This document shows, one piece after another, positions 9,710-18,693 of a stretch of 48,270 bases of DNA (position 1 is the first letter of the stretch; every line of letters starts with the position of its first letter). The notes below the pieces were generated by a model that was not told the origin of the DNA, searched no databases, and was given only the letters and a program-made list of their open reading frames with translations. Where the stretch lies: NCBI GenBank assembly GCA_021372535.1, contig JAJFUH010000229.1:1-48270 (forward strand), written 5' to 3'. The DNA comes from a bacterium. Lineage in GTDB: Bacteria > Latescibacterota > Latescibacteria > Latescibacterales > Latescibacteraceae. The position numbers and the translations under genes were made by a program.

Positions 9710-10546
9710 TCACAGCTTGATCGGCATATGCTTTTTAAACAAGGCAGCAATAATCAGTACAAATCCCATCATGGACACAAGCGATGGACCGCACGAAAAA
9801 TCAAAACAGTATGAAAAGGCAAGACCTGCAATTGAAACCAGAGCGCCCATGAGCCACGTGATGATGAGCCTGCTTCTCCATCCCTGAGCGAACAGGGCGG
9901 AAAACGTTGCGGGAATGATAAGATATGCAAATGTCAAAAGGACTCCCGAAATCTCGACCGTGTATGTAATAACGATCCCCATGGAAGCATAAAAGAGAAA
10001 ATCCCACACCATAACATTCATGCCGCCCTGCGCCGCGCCTTTGTAATCTGTTGTCAAACGGATGAATTTCGACCGGAAAATGTAATGGAATATACCAATA
10101 ATACTGTAAACTGCGGCACATAACAGTATTTGAGGCCACTTCGCCCAGAGAATGCTCCCGGCAAACATTTCCTCGAGGTGTACATCTCCGCCCGCGGCAA
10201 GAGAAAGCAGAAAAATCGTCGCAGCTGCGGCAATGGCATATGATACGCCGATAACTGTCTCCTGAGATATTCTGGTAACTTTTTTTGATACAAACGAGAA
10301 AAAGGCTGCCGCACAGATCGTGCAGCCAAGGGCAAAAATTCTTTCTACAACACTATGTTCTTCCAGCGCATGCTGCCTGAACAGGATGAACACGAGCGCC
10401 GAACCCACAGTCGCAATCTGTGCAAACGCGATATCGATGAATATGATTTCACGTTCGAGCACATGAATTCCAAGATATCCCAGAATAAACAGTATCACCA
10501 GACATGCAACAAATGACGGGAGCAGAAAATATGCGGCTTCCCACAT
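9710..10546 (-). CDS. ABC-3 family metal transporter permease
   Basis: A polytopic membrane protein of 278 residues with about eight hydrophobic segments. It matches the ZnuB/TroD (ABC-3) permeases for Zn, Mn or Fe. Visible family features are FIDIAFAQIATVGSAL in the early loop and the central YTVEISGVLLTFAYLIIPATFSALF motif. It lies downstream of a paralogous permease and a ZnuA-like binding protein, so the pair probably forms a heterodimeric inner-membrane channel. No ATP-binding subunit is in this cluster. Metal specificity cannot be read from the sequence. Confidence 0.85.
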   Translation of the reverse strand: MWEAAYFLLPSFVACLVILFILGYLGIHVLEREIIFIDIAFAQIATVGSALVFILFRQHALEEHSVVERIFALGCTICAAAFFSFVSKKVTRISQETVIGVSYAIAAAATIFLLSLAAGGDVHLEEMFAGSILWAKWPQILLCAAVYSIIGIFHYIFRSKFIRLTTDYKGAAQGGMNVMVWDFLFYASMGIVITYTVEISGVLLTFAYLIIPATFSALFAQGWRSRLIITWLMGALVSIAGLAFSYCFDFSCGPSLVSMMGFVLIIAALFKKHMPIKL

Positions 10547-10678
10547 CTGAATTTCCCTTTCTGTTTTATGGTACGAGCAATATCAACAGTCTTATGGTTC
10601 ATGGTTCATGGTTTGTGGTTTGTGGTTTTTTTCACGTGATTATCCATATCCCGCAGATACAGTTTTCGCAGAAGCATC
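10547..10678. repeat. Spacer with short tandem repeats between permeases
   Basis: The 132-base gap between the two permease genes contains degenerate tandem units on the + strand (ATGGTTCATGGTTCATGG, then GTTTGTGGTTTGTGG) at about 10592-10628. No ORF and no ATPase remnant is recognisable. Confidence 0.5.
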
Positions 10679-11488
10679 CTATGCTTCTCCGGGTACGAAA
10701 ATGCGGGTAATAAGAGCGATAAAGAAAAAACCACCGAGAGCCAGCACAAGACTCGGGCCATAGGGCAGTCTCAGAAAATACGAGAATAAGAGCCCTACAA
10801 TCGAAGCACAGAATCCGGCAGTCCACCCGATTATCAGTCCCGGCAGCCAGTTCTTTGTAAACAGTACACCGATGGCGGCAGGAATCATCAGAAACGCATA
10901 CGCGAGAAGAACCCCGGCTATCGGGACAATCAGCACCGTGATAATTCCCTGGCTGAGGAAAAACAGGAGATCCCAGAAATTCTCATGTTTTATTCCCTTT
11001 CGTTCGGTGATGCCTATAATGTGATGCCGGTACTTGAAATGGAAAATCGACAGAACGATATAGGAAATGATAGTTACCCAGACAAGAGGCCATGTGACCC
11101 AGAGCAGGCAGCCCGACAACGTCTGGGTGATATATGCGCTGCCGCCCGAAATCTTGTCGGCGACCAGAAACGATGCCACAAGCGCCATACAGTAGATAAT
11201 ACCGATCACCGCCTCACGGGGAATCTTTCCGCTTTTCGGTTTCACCACCGCGAGAAGAAACGAACCGAACACAACGGCAATAAACGACACAAAATAAGAT
11301 GCCGTGGTGCCGCCTTCTATACCGAACCCGATTCCCACGATAACTCCAAAGGCAGCGAGCTGATCAAGCGAAAGATCGGAAAAAATGAGATTCCTCCGTA
11401 TGATATGCAGCCCGATATAGGTATGTACGGAAAGCACCACCGCCAGTAACAGTATCTGAATCATGAAAAAGGAAAGAAAATTCTGCAT
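10679..11488 (-). CDS. ABC-3 family metal transporter permease (paralogue)
   Basis: 269 residues, multi-spanning, of the same ABC-3 family as the next gene. It shows FSDLSLDQLAAFGVIVG in the early loop and PIAGVLLAYAFLMIPAAIGVLF in the conserved central region. It starts 42 bases after the stop of the ZnuA-like gene, with GGGAGAAATAT upstream of the ATG, so co-transcription is likely. Two different permeases side by side suggest a TroC/TroD-like heterodimer. Confidence 0.85.
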   Translation of the reverse strand: MQNFLSFFMIQILLLAVVLSVHTYIGLHIIRRNLIFSDLSLDQLAAFGVIVGIGFGIEGGTTASYFVSFIAVVFGSFLLAVVKPKSGKIPREAVIGIIYCMALVASFLVADKISGGSAYITQTLSGCLLWVTWPLVWVTIISYIVLSIFHFKYRHHIIGITERKGIKHENFWDLLFFLSQGIITVLIVPIAGVLLAYAFLMIPAAIGVLFTKNWLPGLIIGWTAGFCASIVGLLFSYFLRLPYGPSLVLALGGFFFIALITRIFVPGEA

Positions 11489-11530
11489 ATATTTCTCCCT
11501 GAAATAAAATGAACATCACACGGATAGTGT

Positions 11531-12601
11531 TTATTGTGTGGAAATGATACCTCCCGATTTTCCCTGAACGGCTTTGTTGATGCTGTCAATCCAGTACGAA
11601 ACAAGTTTGAAATTGTCCGAAACCTCGGGTATGGCATCGACGGAAAGCGGGAGAAACAATGCCTGGATACCGGTTTTCTGGGCAATGGTTGTCGGTTTCC
11701 TTTTTTCGAAATAGCTCGCCACGAGCATGACATCTACACCATGCTCCTTAATGAGATTGATCGTTGTCTGGACATCCTTCGGCGAAGGCGGTATTCCCGG
11801 CTTCACTTCTATGAATCCGATTATGTTGAGCCCGAAATCACGGGCGAAATAGGCCCAGTTCTTGTGGTAGGCAACAACCTCCTTGTTCCTGAACGGCATT
11901 GCCTGTTTCAACCAGCCGCCGAGCGAGTTTATCAGTTTCTCGCCCTGATACTCCTTGTCCAGAAATTCGAACAGCGTTCCAGCAAGCAAAAGATCGCTCA
12001 GATGATCCCCTCCGATGAGCTCCACCAGTTTATCACCGAACATGCTCCTGTCAATCTTATCGACAAAGGCTTTTTGACGCTTATCGTAGTAATCGGCGTT
12101 CTCGGGATCGACTTTTTTGAGGCCCATGCATATATTATCAGAAATTTTTATCCAGTTCATCGGACTCGTATGAATGTGGGGATTTCCATAGACATGAATA
12201 TCGCCTTCCGTCCGGCTTATCGTCGTCGGTTTTTCAAGTATATCGAGACCGGTATATACCGTCACAAATCCCACGGCGCCGTCCATTATTTTATCGTTCC
12301 GCGCCTTATCGAGCAGCGTCGATGCCCAGACTTCAAGGTCCATTCCCGTGGTCACGAACATGTCCGCCTTTTTAAGTTTCAAAGCAAGGCTCGGTTTCGG
12401 TGCAACGAAATGCGGGTCCTGATCCCCCTGCGAGAGATACTCCACAACAACCTTGTCTCCGCCGATTTCTTTGACTATGGAAGCATAATCGGAAAATGTC
12501 GTCACCACATAAACCGGCGACTTCGCATAAACACCCGATGCACCGATTACCAGGACTGCCATCAGGTACATCGCAAAAGTAAAACACCATTTTGTTTTCA
12601 T
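11531..12601 (-). CDS. ZnuA/TroA-like metal-binding protein of an ABC importer
   Basis: A signal peptide (MKTKWCFTFAMYLMAVLVIGASGVYA) precedes a cluster-9 (ZnuA/TroA) solute-binding fold. Probable metal ligands are H64 (DQDPHFVAPKP), H142 or H144 (NPHIHTSP) and H246 (VAYHKNWAYF), the spacing expected for the family. The fourth ligand should lie in the C-terminal LPLSVDAIPEVSDN segment. It has no long His-rich loop. It likely delivers Zn2+ or Mn2+ to the two permeases encoded directly downstream. It starts 46 bases after the stop of the outer-membrane barrel gene. Confidence 0.85.
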   Translation of the reverse strand: MKTKWCFTFAMYLMAVLVIGASGVYAKSPVYVVTTFSDYASIVKEIGGDKVVVEYLSQGDQDPHFVAPKPSLALKLKKADMFVTTGMDLEVWASTLLDKARNDKIMDGAVGFVTVYTGLDILEKPTTISRTEGDIHVYGNPHIHTSPMNWIKISDNICMGLKKVDPENADYYDKRQKAFVDKIDRSMFGDKLVELIGGDHLSDLLLAGTLFEFLDKEYQGEKLINSLGGWLKQAMPFRNKEVVAYHKNWAYFARDFGLNIIGFIEVKPGIPPSPKDVQTTINLIKEHGVDVMLVASYFEKRKPTTIAQKTGIQALFLPLSVDAIPEVSDNFKLVSYWIDSINKAVQGKSGGIISTQ

Positions 12602-12646
12602 AGTAACACTCCGTTTTTTATATGTTTACTCTCCGTTAAGCATACA

Positions 12647-13978
12647 TCAGTATGCTTCGTGTTTGTGAGGTCCCATCGACCAGACCGACTGAAGAAAAAC
12701 CGCATGATCGTTATCGGCAAAACTTCGCTGTGTATAACTGTACTGGAGGCGCATCATGACAAATTCGCTCTGCCAGAAATCGATTGACGGCGTTATGTCC
12801 CATTCATTCTTTTTGACCGGATCCATCGGGAGCTGTGTATACCCGTACCGGAGACCGATCCAGTAACTCGGTCCCATTTTATTTCTGATATAGGTATAGA
12901 AACCGTATCGGTTGATATCTTTCCCCGCGCCTTCACGCTGGCTGACGATAAATTCGCCACGTAATTCGGTCGTCCTGTAATGAGACCTTGCGGCCGGAAC
13001 CCATTTGTAGGCGATATCTACATCTGCCAGCTTCGTGGCATACTCGTTCTTTTTATCATTGTATCCGTACGCGCCCGAAAGACCGATTTCAAGGTAGGTA
13101 TCCCGTGACAGATCGTAATAGTTTTTAAGATGCATCACCCCGATGGGATTATTATATTTCGTATCGAATGCATGGCCGTCACCTCCTGTGATTATCTCGC
13201 AGTCAAGCTCGTTTACATGCGCCCAGAGTTTCGGCAGGAGAAAATTACCGGCGATGCCGATGCCGCCAAAATTATTCGTTCCGAAAAGCTCGGTAAGCAC
13301 ATGGGGACGGTCGACCTGAGGAAGGCCGTGATCGTGCCAGCGGTTGAGTATCCCGAACTGGGTATTGTATTTTCCGACTTTCAGATTGAGACCGCCGGGA
13401 AGATTGAGCCACTCCATGTACGCCTCACCGATCATTTCGGAAAGCGATACTTTACCCGTACCGGGTATTCCGAGAAAAAATTTTCCGCGGGTGAACGGAT
13501 CGAGGGGTGAGATGATGTGGAATTCGGCTTCACGCAGATAGAACTGGTCCCTCCCGTCGGTAAAATCACTCGTTTCAGTGATGAATGCCGCATCGCTCGA
13601 AGAATAGCTGCCAAAAAAATCACCGGTGAGACTGATCTCGGGATTTAACTGGGCCTGCTGACGTTCTCCGCCCCTGAAAACACGATTGACAGTCTGCTCT
13701 TGTTCCTGACTGCTTAATTTCAGCGTCTGCACTTCTTTCAGGAGGTTTTCAAGTTCCGATTCGCTTTTTTCAGCAGCCTGCGCTTTTTCAAGCTTTTCGA
13801 TCCTTGATTCAAGATCGGTGATTTTTCCGTTATATTCTTTCTGTTCCTGTATCCCGGTGTTTTCTGTCCGGGTACCCGAAACGGATGCCGCCGGAGGGGC
13901 GGATTTGTTCTGGGCGCCGGAAGGTACATTCAGGAGAAGAAACAGTGTTATACATACAATACACCATACCTTATACAT
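12647..13978 (-). CDS. Outer-membrane beta-barrel protein of the metal-uptake cluster
   Basis: I choose the ATG at 13978 because GGAGA lies 6 bases upstream; the ATG at 13990 is itself inside that sequence. A signal peptide is followed by a coiled-coil segment (KITDLESRIEKLEKAQAAEK and repeats of E/K/L) and then many alternating aromatic strands, as in porins with an N-terminal coiled-coil anchor. The terminal strand VFLQSVWSMG ends in PHKHEAY, a small His-containing tail. Position next to ZnuA-like and permease genes suggests it passes metal ions or metal chelates across the outer membrane. Function is inferred from topology and context. Confidence 0.75.
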   Translation of the reverse strand: MYKVWCIVCITLFLLLNVPSGAQNKSAPPAASVSGTRTENTGIQEQKEYNGKITDLESRIEKLEKAQAAEKSESELENLLKEVQTLKLSSQEQEQTVNRVFRGGERQQAQLNPEISLTGDFFGSYSSSDAAFITETSDFTDGRDQFYLREAEFHIISPLDPFTRGKFFLGIPGTGKVSLSEMIGEAYMEWLNLPGGLNLKVGKYNTQFGILNRWHDHGLPQVDRPHVLTELFGTNNFGGIGIAGNFLLPKLWAHVNELDCEIITGGDGHAFDTKYNNPIGVMHLKNYYDLSRDTYLEIGLSGAYGYNDKKNEYATKLADVDIAYKWVPAARSHYRTTELRGEFIVSQREGAGKDINRYGFYTYIRNKMGPSYWIGLRYGYTQLPMDPVKKNEWDITPSIDFWQSEFVMMRLQYSYTQRSFADNDHAVFLQSVWSMGPHKHEAY

Positions 13979-14221
13979 TCTTATCTCCATTGTGATTTTT
14001 CTAATATTTTGTTATTTCTATAAATTACACCACAACACCTTATTGACAGTACACATAATACCAGACTTTTATCCGTTTCCGGGAAAAGTGCAATAATTTC
14101 CCGGAAAGGATAGTCCGTTCGCTTCAATGTGTTAGTGTATTAGCATATAGGATTATATAGCTTAATACTATATTGTTATTGCGATTTTATTTTGGCAAGG
14201 TACTGCCGTTTCAGGGGATTA

Positions 14222-14506
14222 CTATGCGCAAGGTGGCGCGCGGAGAGATATTACCGTGAGAAATTGAAGTGGAAATAAGAGATTGTCTGTAACGATGATA
14301 AAGCCGAGTAACGGCATGATACTGAAAATGCCGAAGAAAACCGTAAAGTAGTGAACAAGCTCTGTTGACTGGTATGCCTGACAGAGAAGGCATTTATTGG
14401 GGATAAGAGGGTTCTCGCCCATATGCCCGCACACATAATCATATCCGATCATGGTCAGGGCGACGAGCGCAAAGAACAGGAAAACTATGTAGAATTTGTT
14501 TTTCAT
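14222..14506 (-). CDS. Small membrane protein with CxxC, function unknown
   Basis: The reading frame is open upstream, but the ATG at 14506 (MKNKFYIVFLFF) is the natural start for a 94-residue protein. It has two hydrophobic segments (about residues 5-22 and 48-80) flanking a loop with Cys26 and a KCLLCQAY CxxC motif. I recognise no family. It is the first gene of the minus-strand run that leads into the barrel and metal ABC genes, 243 bases upstream of the barrel, so a role in metal uptake is possible. The RBS is weak. Confidence 0.45.
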   Translation of the reverse strand: MKNKFYIVFLFFALVALTMIGYDYVCGHMGENPLIPNKCLLCQAYQSTELVHYFTVFFGIFSIMPLLGFIIVTDNLLFPLQFLTVISLRAPPCA

Positions 14507-14669
14507 AGGCCGATTAGTTTGACAATATCCGATACTTGTAAAAAATAAAGCGAAACCATTCGAGAATGTCAAGATTATTCGAGAACTACATTCAAATATT
14601 TATTGTTTCCTCCGGATATCACAAAAGGAATATCATGGTATCCCAACATGTTTACAATCACTTAAGGCA

Positions 14670-15257
14670 TTACAGCCCGTATTTCGCCTTGAGATCTCTG
14701 AGTCCTTTTTCATACATCTCCTGATTGTCGGGACCGCCGATACCGTCATAGAGGACAGGGACATTCTTTTCAAGGAGAGGGACGATATCCCTGAACTTTA
14801 TTTCCGAGCCGAAATAGAGCCCGAGTTCGCCAAGAATCCTCCTGTTGGTGAGAGTAACGCTTGCAACGGTATCCGGATTTTGCGCCGAACTGCATGTGTA
14901 TCCGGCGCCCCAGACACTTCCGAGCGGATCGGGCATGAGGTGTGTGCATCCGACACAGGCATCGTCATACGCCTCGATTATGCGGATCACGAGATCGGGT
15001 TCGTTTTCCAAACGGGCGACAAGCGGGTCCCATTTGACCGTCTTCCGTTCGTTCCGTGCCCCATAGTAAGTAACCAGATACGGGGGATGATAGGCGCGCA
15101 GGTACATGGGGCGACCGCCCAGGACAACATTCGAGCGGTCGATGGCAAGTTTCTGAGTTTGGGCTGCAGCGATACCTCCTGCGGTCCGCGAGAGAACAAG
15201 GGCGGTTCCCGCTCCCATGCCTTTCATGCAGATTCTTCGTGATATCGGATGGTTCAT
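14670..15257 (-). CDS. Tat-exported DUF1284-like cysteine protein
   Basis: The ATG at 15257 is preceded by AAGGAG at good spacing; the frame is open to 15293. The N-terminus carries a twin-arginine-like signal (ISRRICMKGMGAGTALVLS). The mature part resembles DUF1284: LRAYHPPYLVTYYG, then DDACVGCTHLMPDPLG with paired cysteines, and a later C near TCSS. DUF1284 proteins are thought to bind metal or an iron-sulphur cluster through these cysteines; that is unproven here. Most DUF1284 proteins are short and cytosolic, so the Tat signal is noteworthy. It is a lone gene, with about 160 bases to the next gene downstream. Confidence 0.55.
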   Translation of the reverse strand: MNHPISRRICMKGMGAGTALVLSRTAGGIAAAQTQKLAIDRSNVVLGGRPMYLRAYHPPYLVTYYGARNERKTVKWDPLVARLENEPDLVIRIIEAYDDACVGCTHLMPDPLGSVWGAGYTCSSAQNPDTVASVTLTNRRILGELGLYFGSEIKFRDIVPLLEKNVPVLYDGIGGPDNQEMYEKGLRDLKAKYGL

Positions 15258-15506
15258 CTTCCAGCTCCTTATGAGTACGGTGACAGGACTCATATGTATT
15301 TACTGAATTATTATATCCTTATTCCCCCGGAACATTACGGCCGGTCGGGAAAAAAGTTACAAATTATTGCTCCGGCGAAAAATAATAATACTAATGAGAT
15401 ATTTTACAATTTTGTAAGAAAACATCAAGCGATTAAAAAATGCCCCTATGAGATAGCCATTCCCAACTTAGTATTAACTTCTGAAAATAAATGGTTAGAT
15501 ATAAGA

Positions 15507-15538
15507 GGGCTGTGAAAAAGTATATTTTTCACGAGCCC
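15507..15538. repeat. Strong AT/GC composite hairpin
   Basis: GGGCT+GTGAAAAA pairs with TTTTTCAC+AGCCC around the 5-base loop GTATA, with one bulged G: a 13-bp stem. It could be a terminator or the end of a mobile element; no gene ends next to it on the + strand. Confidence 0.55.
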
Positions 15539-15562
15539 GATAATGAAATGTATTGTTTCGGT

Positions 15563-15635
15563 GCTGTCAAGGGTATGTAAGCTTGTCCCCGAATCATTAA
15601 TCGGGGATCAGCACTTCGTGCCGACCCTTGACAGC
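15563..15635. repeat. Cloverleaf-like palindromic element
   Basis: A perfect 12-bp outer stem (GCTGTCAAGGGT at 15563-15574, ACCCTTGACAGC at 15624-15635) encloses two hairpins: TCCCCGA/TCGGGGA (15586-15607) and GCAC/GTGC (15611-15621). The first inner hairpin resembles the REP-like hairpins at 25578-25598, 25790-25810 and 39616-39639. Confidence 0.65.
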
Positions 15636-15700
15636 TTATATCCACACTTACAGACTTTATCACAAGACTTTTAATCAGATTAAGTAAATCCTAACAGAAA

Positions 15701-17965
15701 TTAAACGATTCCTTTTAAGTATCTTCCAGTATAACTCCTTTTACACTTAATCAAATCTTCAGGAGTTCCTTCAAACAATATTTCTCCACCTTTAGAACCT
15801 CCCTCAGGACCCAAATCTATCACCCAATCAGCGTGTTTAACAACATCAAGATTATGTTCTATAACAATCACAGTATTGTCATTATCAACCAGATTCTTTA
15901 TTATTTTCATTAATCTATCAATATCTGCCATATGCAAACCAGTTGTTGGCTCATCCATAACATAAACATTCCCTTTTTTATGTAATTCTGATGCCAGCTT
16001 GATTCTCTGGCATTCTCCACCTGACATAGTGCTTAGCGGTTGTCCAAGTTCTAAATAATCTAGGCCGACATCGCATAAAATCCCAAGTTTTCTTTTGATT
16101 TCTTTATTCTCAAAAAAATCAACTAATTCTGTAATAGTCATATTAAGAGCATCAAAAATACTTTTTCCATTATATTTCAATGCTAAAACTTTTTCAGTAT
16201 ATCTTTTGCCGTTGCATTCATCACAAGTAACTTTGACTTCATCCATAAAACTCATTTCATAACTTATTGTTCCAAGCCCCTTACATTTTGGGCATGCTCC
16301 TTTGGAGTTAAAACTGAATAAAGAAGGATTTGAATTTGTTACATGTGCAAATTCTTTTCTGATCAGATCAAAAACTCCAATATAGGTTGCAGGATTAGAA
16401 CGAGAAGATTTTCCCACAGGAGACTGGTCAATGATAACTGCATCTTTATTCTCCTTAACAAAAACATCATTTATCAAACTGCTTTTCCCTGAACCTGCAA
16501 CTCCAGTTATGCAAGTTAAAACTCCTTTTGGAATTTTTGTAGAGACATTCCTTAGATTATGCAAAGATGCATTTTTAATCTCGATATAATCCTGCCATAT
16601 TTTCCTATAATTATTAACTTTCTCGTTTTTGTTCAAATACTCAGCAGTCAATCCTTTTGATTTCTTTAAGCCTTCAAAGGTTCCAGAATAGATTATTTCT
16701 CCACCCAAACTTCCTGCTTTTGGCCCAATATCAATAATGTGCTCTGCACATCTGATTAATGCAGGGTCATGTTCAACAATAAAAACACTATTACCTTTCT
16801 CTTTTAGCTTAACTAGTATTTCAATTAGTTTGTTAATATCCCTTTGATGAAGTCCTATAGACGGCTCGTCCATTATATACATCATATCTACTAAATCGCA
16901 ATCAAGCTGTCTTGCCATCTTTACTCTCTGGCTTTCTCCTCCTGATAAGGTAGCAACTGAACGGTTCAAAGAAAGATAGCCCACACCAATCTCGATCAAG
17001 TGAGAAAGAATCTGCCTCATCTTCTGAACCATTGGCTTTGCAATATCTCCTTTAATAGTTCCGAGATAATCATAAAGGTCATTGAATTCCATATTTATTA
17101 ATTCAGAAATTGTTTTTCCATTCACTTTTACACTTCTTGCTTTTTCATTTATTCTTGAACCGCCACAGGAATCGCAATCAGAATAAACAAAATATCTTTG
17201 ATAGGCATCTTTCCTCTCTTTGGACAATTCCTCTTTTGCTTTATTTACATATATCCTCTCGAGTTTTCTGGCTATGCCCTCAAAGTTCTTTGAATATGTT
17301 CCAGCGCCATGCTTTTTTTCAATAGGAATAGACTTCACATAAAGAAAATCATTCAATTCTTTTTCTGAGAAATCCTTTAGCTTCTTATCCACATCAAAAA
17401 GACCTGCTGCAATCATCTCTCTCCAGTTCCATCCTCCAACCTTATGGTCAGGATGGTTAATTGCTCCCTCCCTAATTGTTTTTTCCTTATCCAAAAGCAT
17501 ATTTACATCAACTTTAATCTGTTTTCCTAATCCTTTACAATGTGGACACATACCCAATGGATGGTTAAACCCAAAAACAAATGAGGGTCCTATAAACTTG
17601 TCACCACATCTGGAAAAAAGGAGCCTTAGGTAAGTATACAACTCCGTTGCTGTTCCAACAGTGCTTCTTAAGGTAGTCCCCATTCGTTTTTGGTCAATAA
17701 CAATTGCTGTCGAAATATTTTTTATCTCTTCGACAGGTGGTTTGGACAGTTTAGGCATCCTTGCTCTTGCAAAGGAAGAAAAAGTTTCAATAAGTTGCCT
17801 TTGAGACTCAGTGTAAATTGTATCAAAAACCAATGAAGATTTTCCAGAACCAGAGACTCCTGTAAATACAACTAATTTATTTTTGGGAATTTCTAATGAA
17901 ACATTCTTCAAATTATGAGTCTTTGCATTTTTTATTATTATTTTATCGTGATTCATTTTTTTCAC
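15701..17965 (-). CDS. UvrA2-type ABC ATPase (short UvrA paralogue)
   Basis: At 754 residues this is shorter than excision-repair UvrA (~940) and matches the UvrA2/DrrC-like group that lacks the UvrB-binding insert. NBD1 has Walker [10 protein letters not shown] (36-44), a signature LSGGESQR and Walker B with [12 protein letters not shown]2 has [17 protein letters not shown] and MDEPTTGLH. Zinc-binding pairs are visible as CPHC...CDSC and CPKC...CDEC. Paralogues are linked to tolerance of DNA-binding drugs rather than core repair. Base composition is clearly AT-rich compared with neighbours. It overlaps the DUF3795 gene by 23 bases; the second ATG (17956) is an alternative start. Probable horizontal acquisition. 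Confidence 0.88.
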   Translation of the reverse strand: MKKMNHDKIIIKNAKTHNLKNVSLEIPKNKLVVFTGVSGSGKSSLVFDTIYTESQRQLIETFSSFARARMPKLSKPPVEEIKNISTAIVIDQKRMGTTLRSTVGTATELYTYLRLLFSRCGDKFIGPSFVFGFNHPLGMCPHCKGLGKQIKVDVNMLLDKEKTIREGAINHPDHKVGGWNWREMIAAGLFDVDKKLKDFSEKELNDFLYVKSIPIEKKHGAGTYSKNFEGIARKLERIYVNKAKEELSKERKDAYQRYFVYSDCDSCGGSRINEKARSVKVNGKTISELINMEFNDLYDYLGTIKGDIAKPMVQKMRQILSHLIEIGVGYLSLNRSVATLSGGESQRVKMARQLDCDLVDMMYIMDEPSIGLHQRDINKLIEILVKLKEKGNSVFIVEHDPALIRCAEHIIDIGPKAGSLGGEIIYSGTFEGLKKSKGLTAEYLNKNEKVNNYRKIWQDYIEIKNASLHNLRNVSTKIPKGVLTCITGVAGSGKSSLINDVFVKENKDAVIIDQSPVGKSSRSNPATYIGVFDLIRKEFAHVTNSNPSLFSFNSKGACPKCKGLGTISYEMSFMDEVKVTCDECNGKRYTEKVLALKYNGKSIFDALNMTITELVDFFENKEIKRKLGILCDVGLDYLELGQPLSTMSGGECQRIKLASELHKKGNVYVMDEPTTGLHMADIDRLMKIIKNLVDNDNTVIVIEHNLDVVKHADWVIDLGPEGGSKGGEILFEGTPEDLIKCKRSYTGRYLKGIV

Positions 17966-18350
17966 CGCAGTTTAAACAAATTGGTCTGTGGACGCAAAGA
18001 ACTTTACCACATTTGTGACATTTCCATCTTGATTTTTCATTCTTAACGAACTTGGTTATGCCTAAATTCTTAATGTTTTCAAGATTTTCAATCATGCTCA
18101 TTCCATGCTTTGTTCTGTATCTTTTATCAAGATTCTTTAATCTTTTACATGGATATTTGTCGCATTTATCTGAGCAAAATTTCATTTTATTTTTCTTTAG
18201 AACTTGACAACTTCTTATGATGCATTGTCTACCATAACTTGATTTGTATGCATCCATTTCCCTGCAACCATGACATTTGTTTTTATCTCTAAGATAACCT
18301 AGGCATATTCCGCAGTTCATTCCGCAGGGCGCAATTAAATTACTTTTCAT
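17943..18350 (-). CDS. DUF3795 cysteine-rich protein
   Basis: A 135-residue protein with repeated Cys pairs: APCGMNCGICLGYL at the start, CHGC, CSDKCDKYPCKRLKNLDKRY, and a C-terminal zinc-ribbon-like CHKCGKVLC...CLNCG. The N-terminal pattern is that of DUF3795, a family of unknown function proposed to bind zinc. It is AT-rich like the downstream UvrA2 gene, whose start it overlaps, so the two are probably co-transcribed and translationally coupled. The likely role is accessory to the same resistance function; that is inference. Confidence 0.75.
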   Translation of the reverse strand: MKSNLIAPCGMNCGICLGYLRDKNKCHGCREMDAYKSSYGRQCIIRSCQVLKKNKMKFCSDKCDKYPCKRLKNLDKRYRTKHGMSMIENLENIKNLGITKFVKNEKSRWKCHKCGKVLCVHRPICLNCGEKNESR

Positions 18351-18398
18351 TTTTATAATCCTTAATAAATTTAATTAACCATCCTTTTTCTGCTTTAT

Positions 18399-18693
18399 TC
18401 AGATATATTCTTCTTGTTGCCAGTTGAATATTTCCAAGAGGGCATTTGCCATCAATAAGAATTTCTCTAATTCATTATAGCATTTTATCATCTTGTAAAG
18501 TGATTCTGAGTATTCTGTTAATTGCTCCATAGCTTCTTTCTTGTTTAATAAATTCAAATTTGCCAAACCTATGACAATTGGGTGCTTAGAAGCTTGCCAA
18601 GCCGAAATCATTTCTTTTTAATTTATCCTTGAAAACTTTTTTGCCTTGTTCAGTAATTGAATAAATCTTCTGAGTAACATTGTTTTTTGAAAG
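18399..18693 (-). pseudogene. PadR-like regulator remnant, truncated and frameshifted
   Basis: Two overlapping frames together read as the end of a PadR-type winged-helix regulator. The upstream frame gives VTQKIYSITEQGKKVFKDKLK (wing and first helix, split here by the frame); the downstream frame gives SKHPIVIGLANLNLLNKKEA and a helical C-terminus. They join if one T is removed from the TTTTT run near 18615-18619. The 5' half of the wHTH is missing: an in-frame stop lies at 18694-18696, next to the GC-rich repeat. The gene probably once regulated the DUF3795-UvrA2 pair. A sequencing indel could explain the frameshift, but not the truncation. Confidence 0.65.

Larger units (their letters stand above)
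15258..15700. other. AT-rich intergenic region with two palindromic elements
   Basis: This 443-base stretch has no supported gene. It contains a 13-bp imperfect hairpin at 15507-15538 and a cloverleaf-like element at 15563-15635 (both listed separately). It marks the left edge of the AT-rich island. Confidence 0.7.

Noticed and set aside
11534-12787. Open frame of 417 codons on the + strand opposite the ZnuA-like gene
   Set aside because: Antisense shadow; the minus-strand product has conserved metal ligands.
15249-15515. 88-codon + strand frame beside the cloverleaf element
   Set aside because: It begins inside the opposite gene's leader and ends in a hairpin; no family features.
15563-15635. 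tRNA or tmRNA gene
   Set aside because: Three stems are present but no anticodon loop, T-loop consensus or acceptor end can be fitted.
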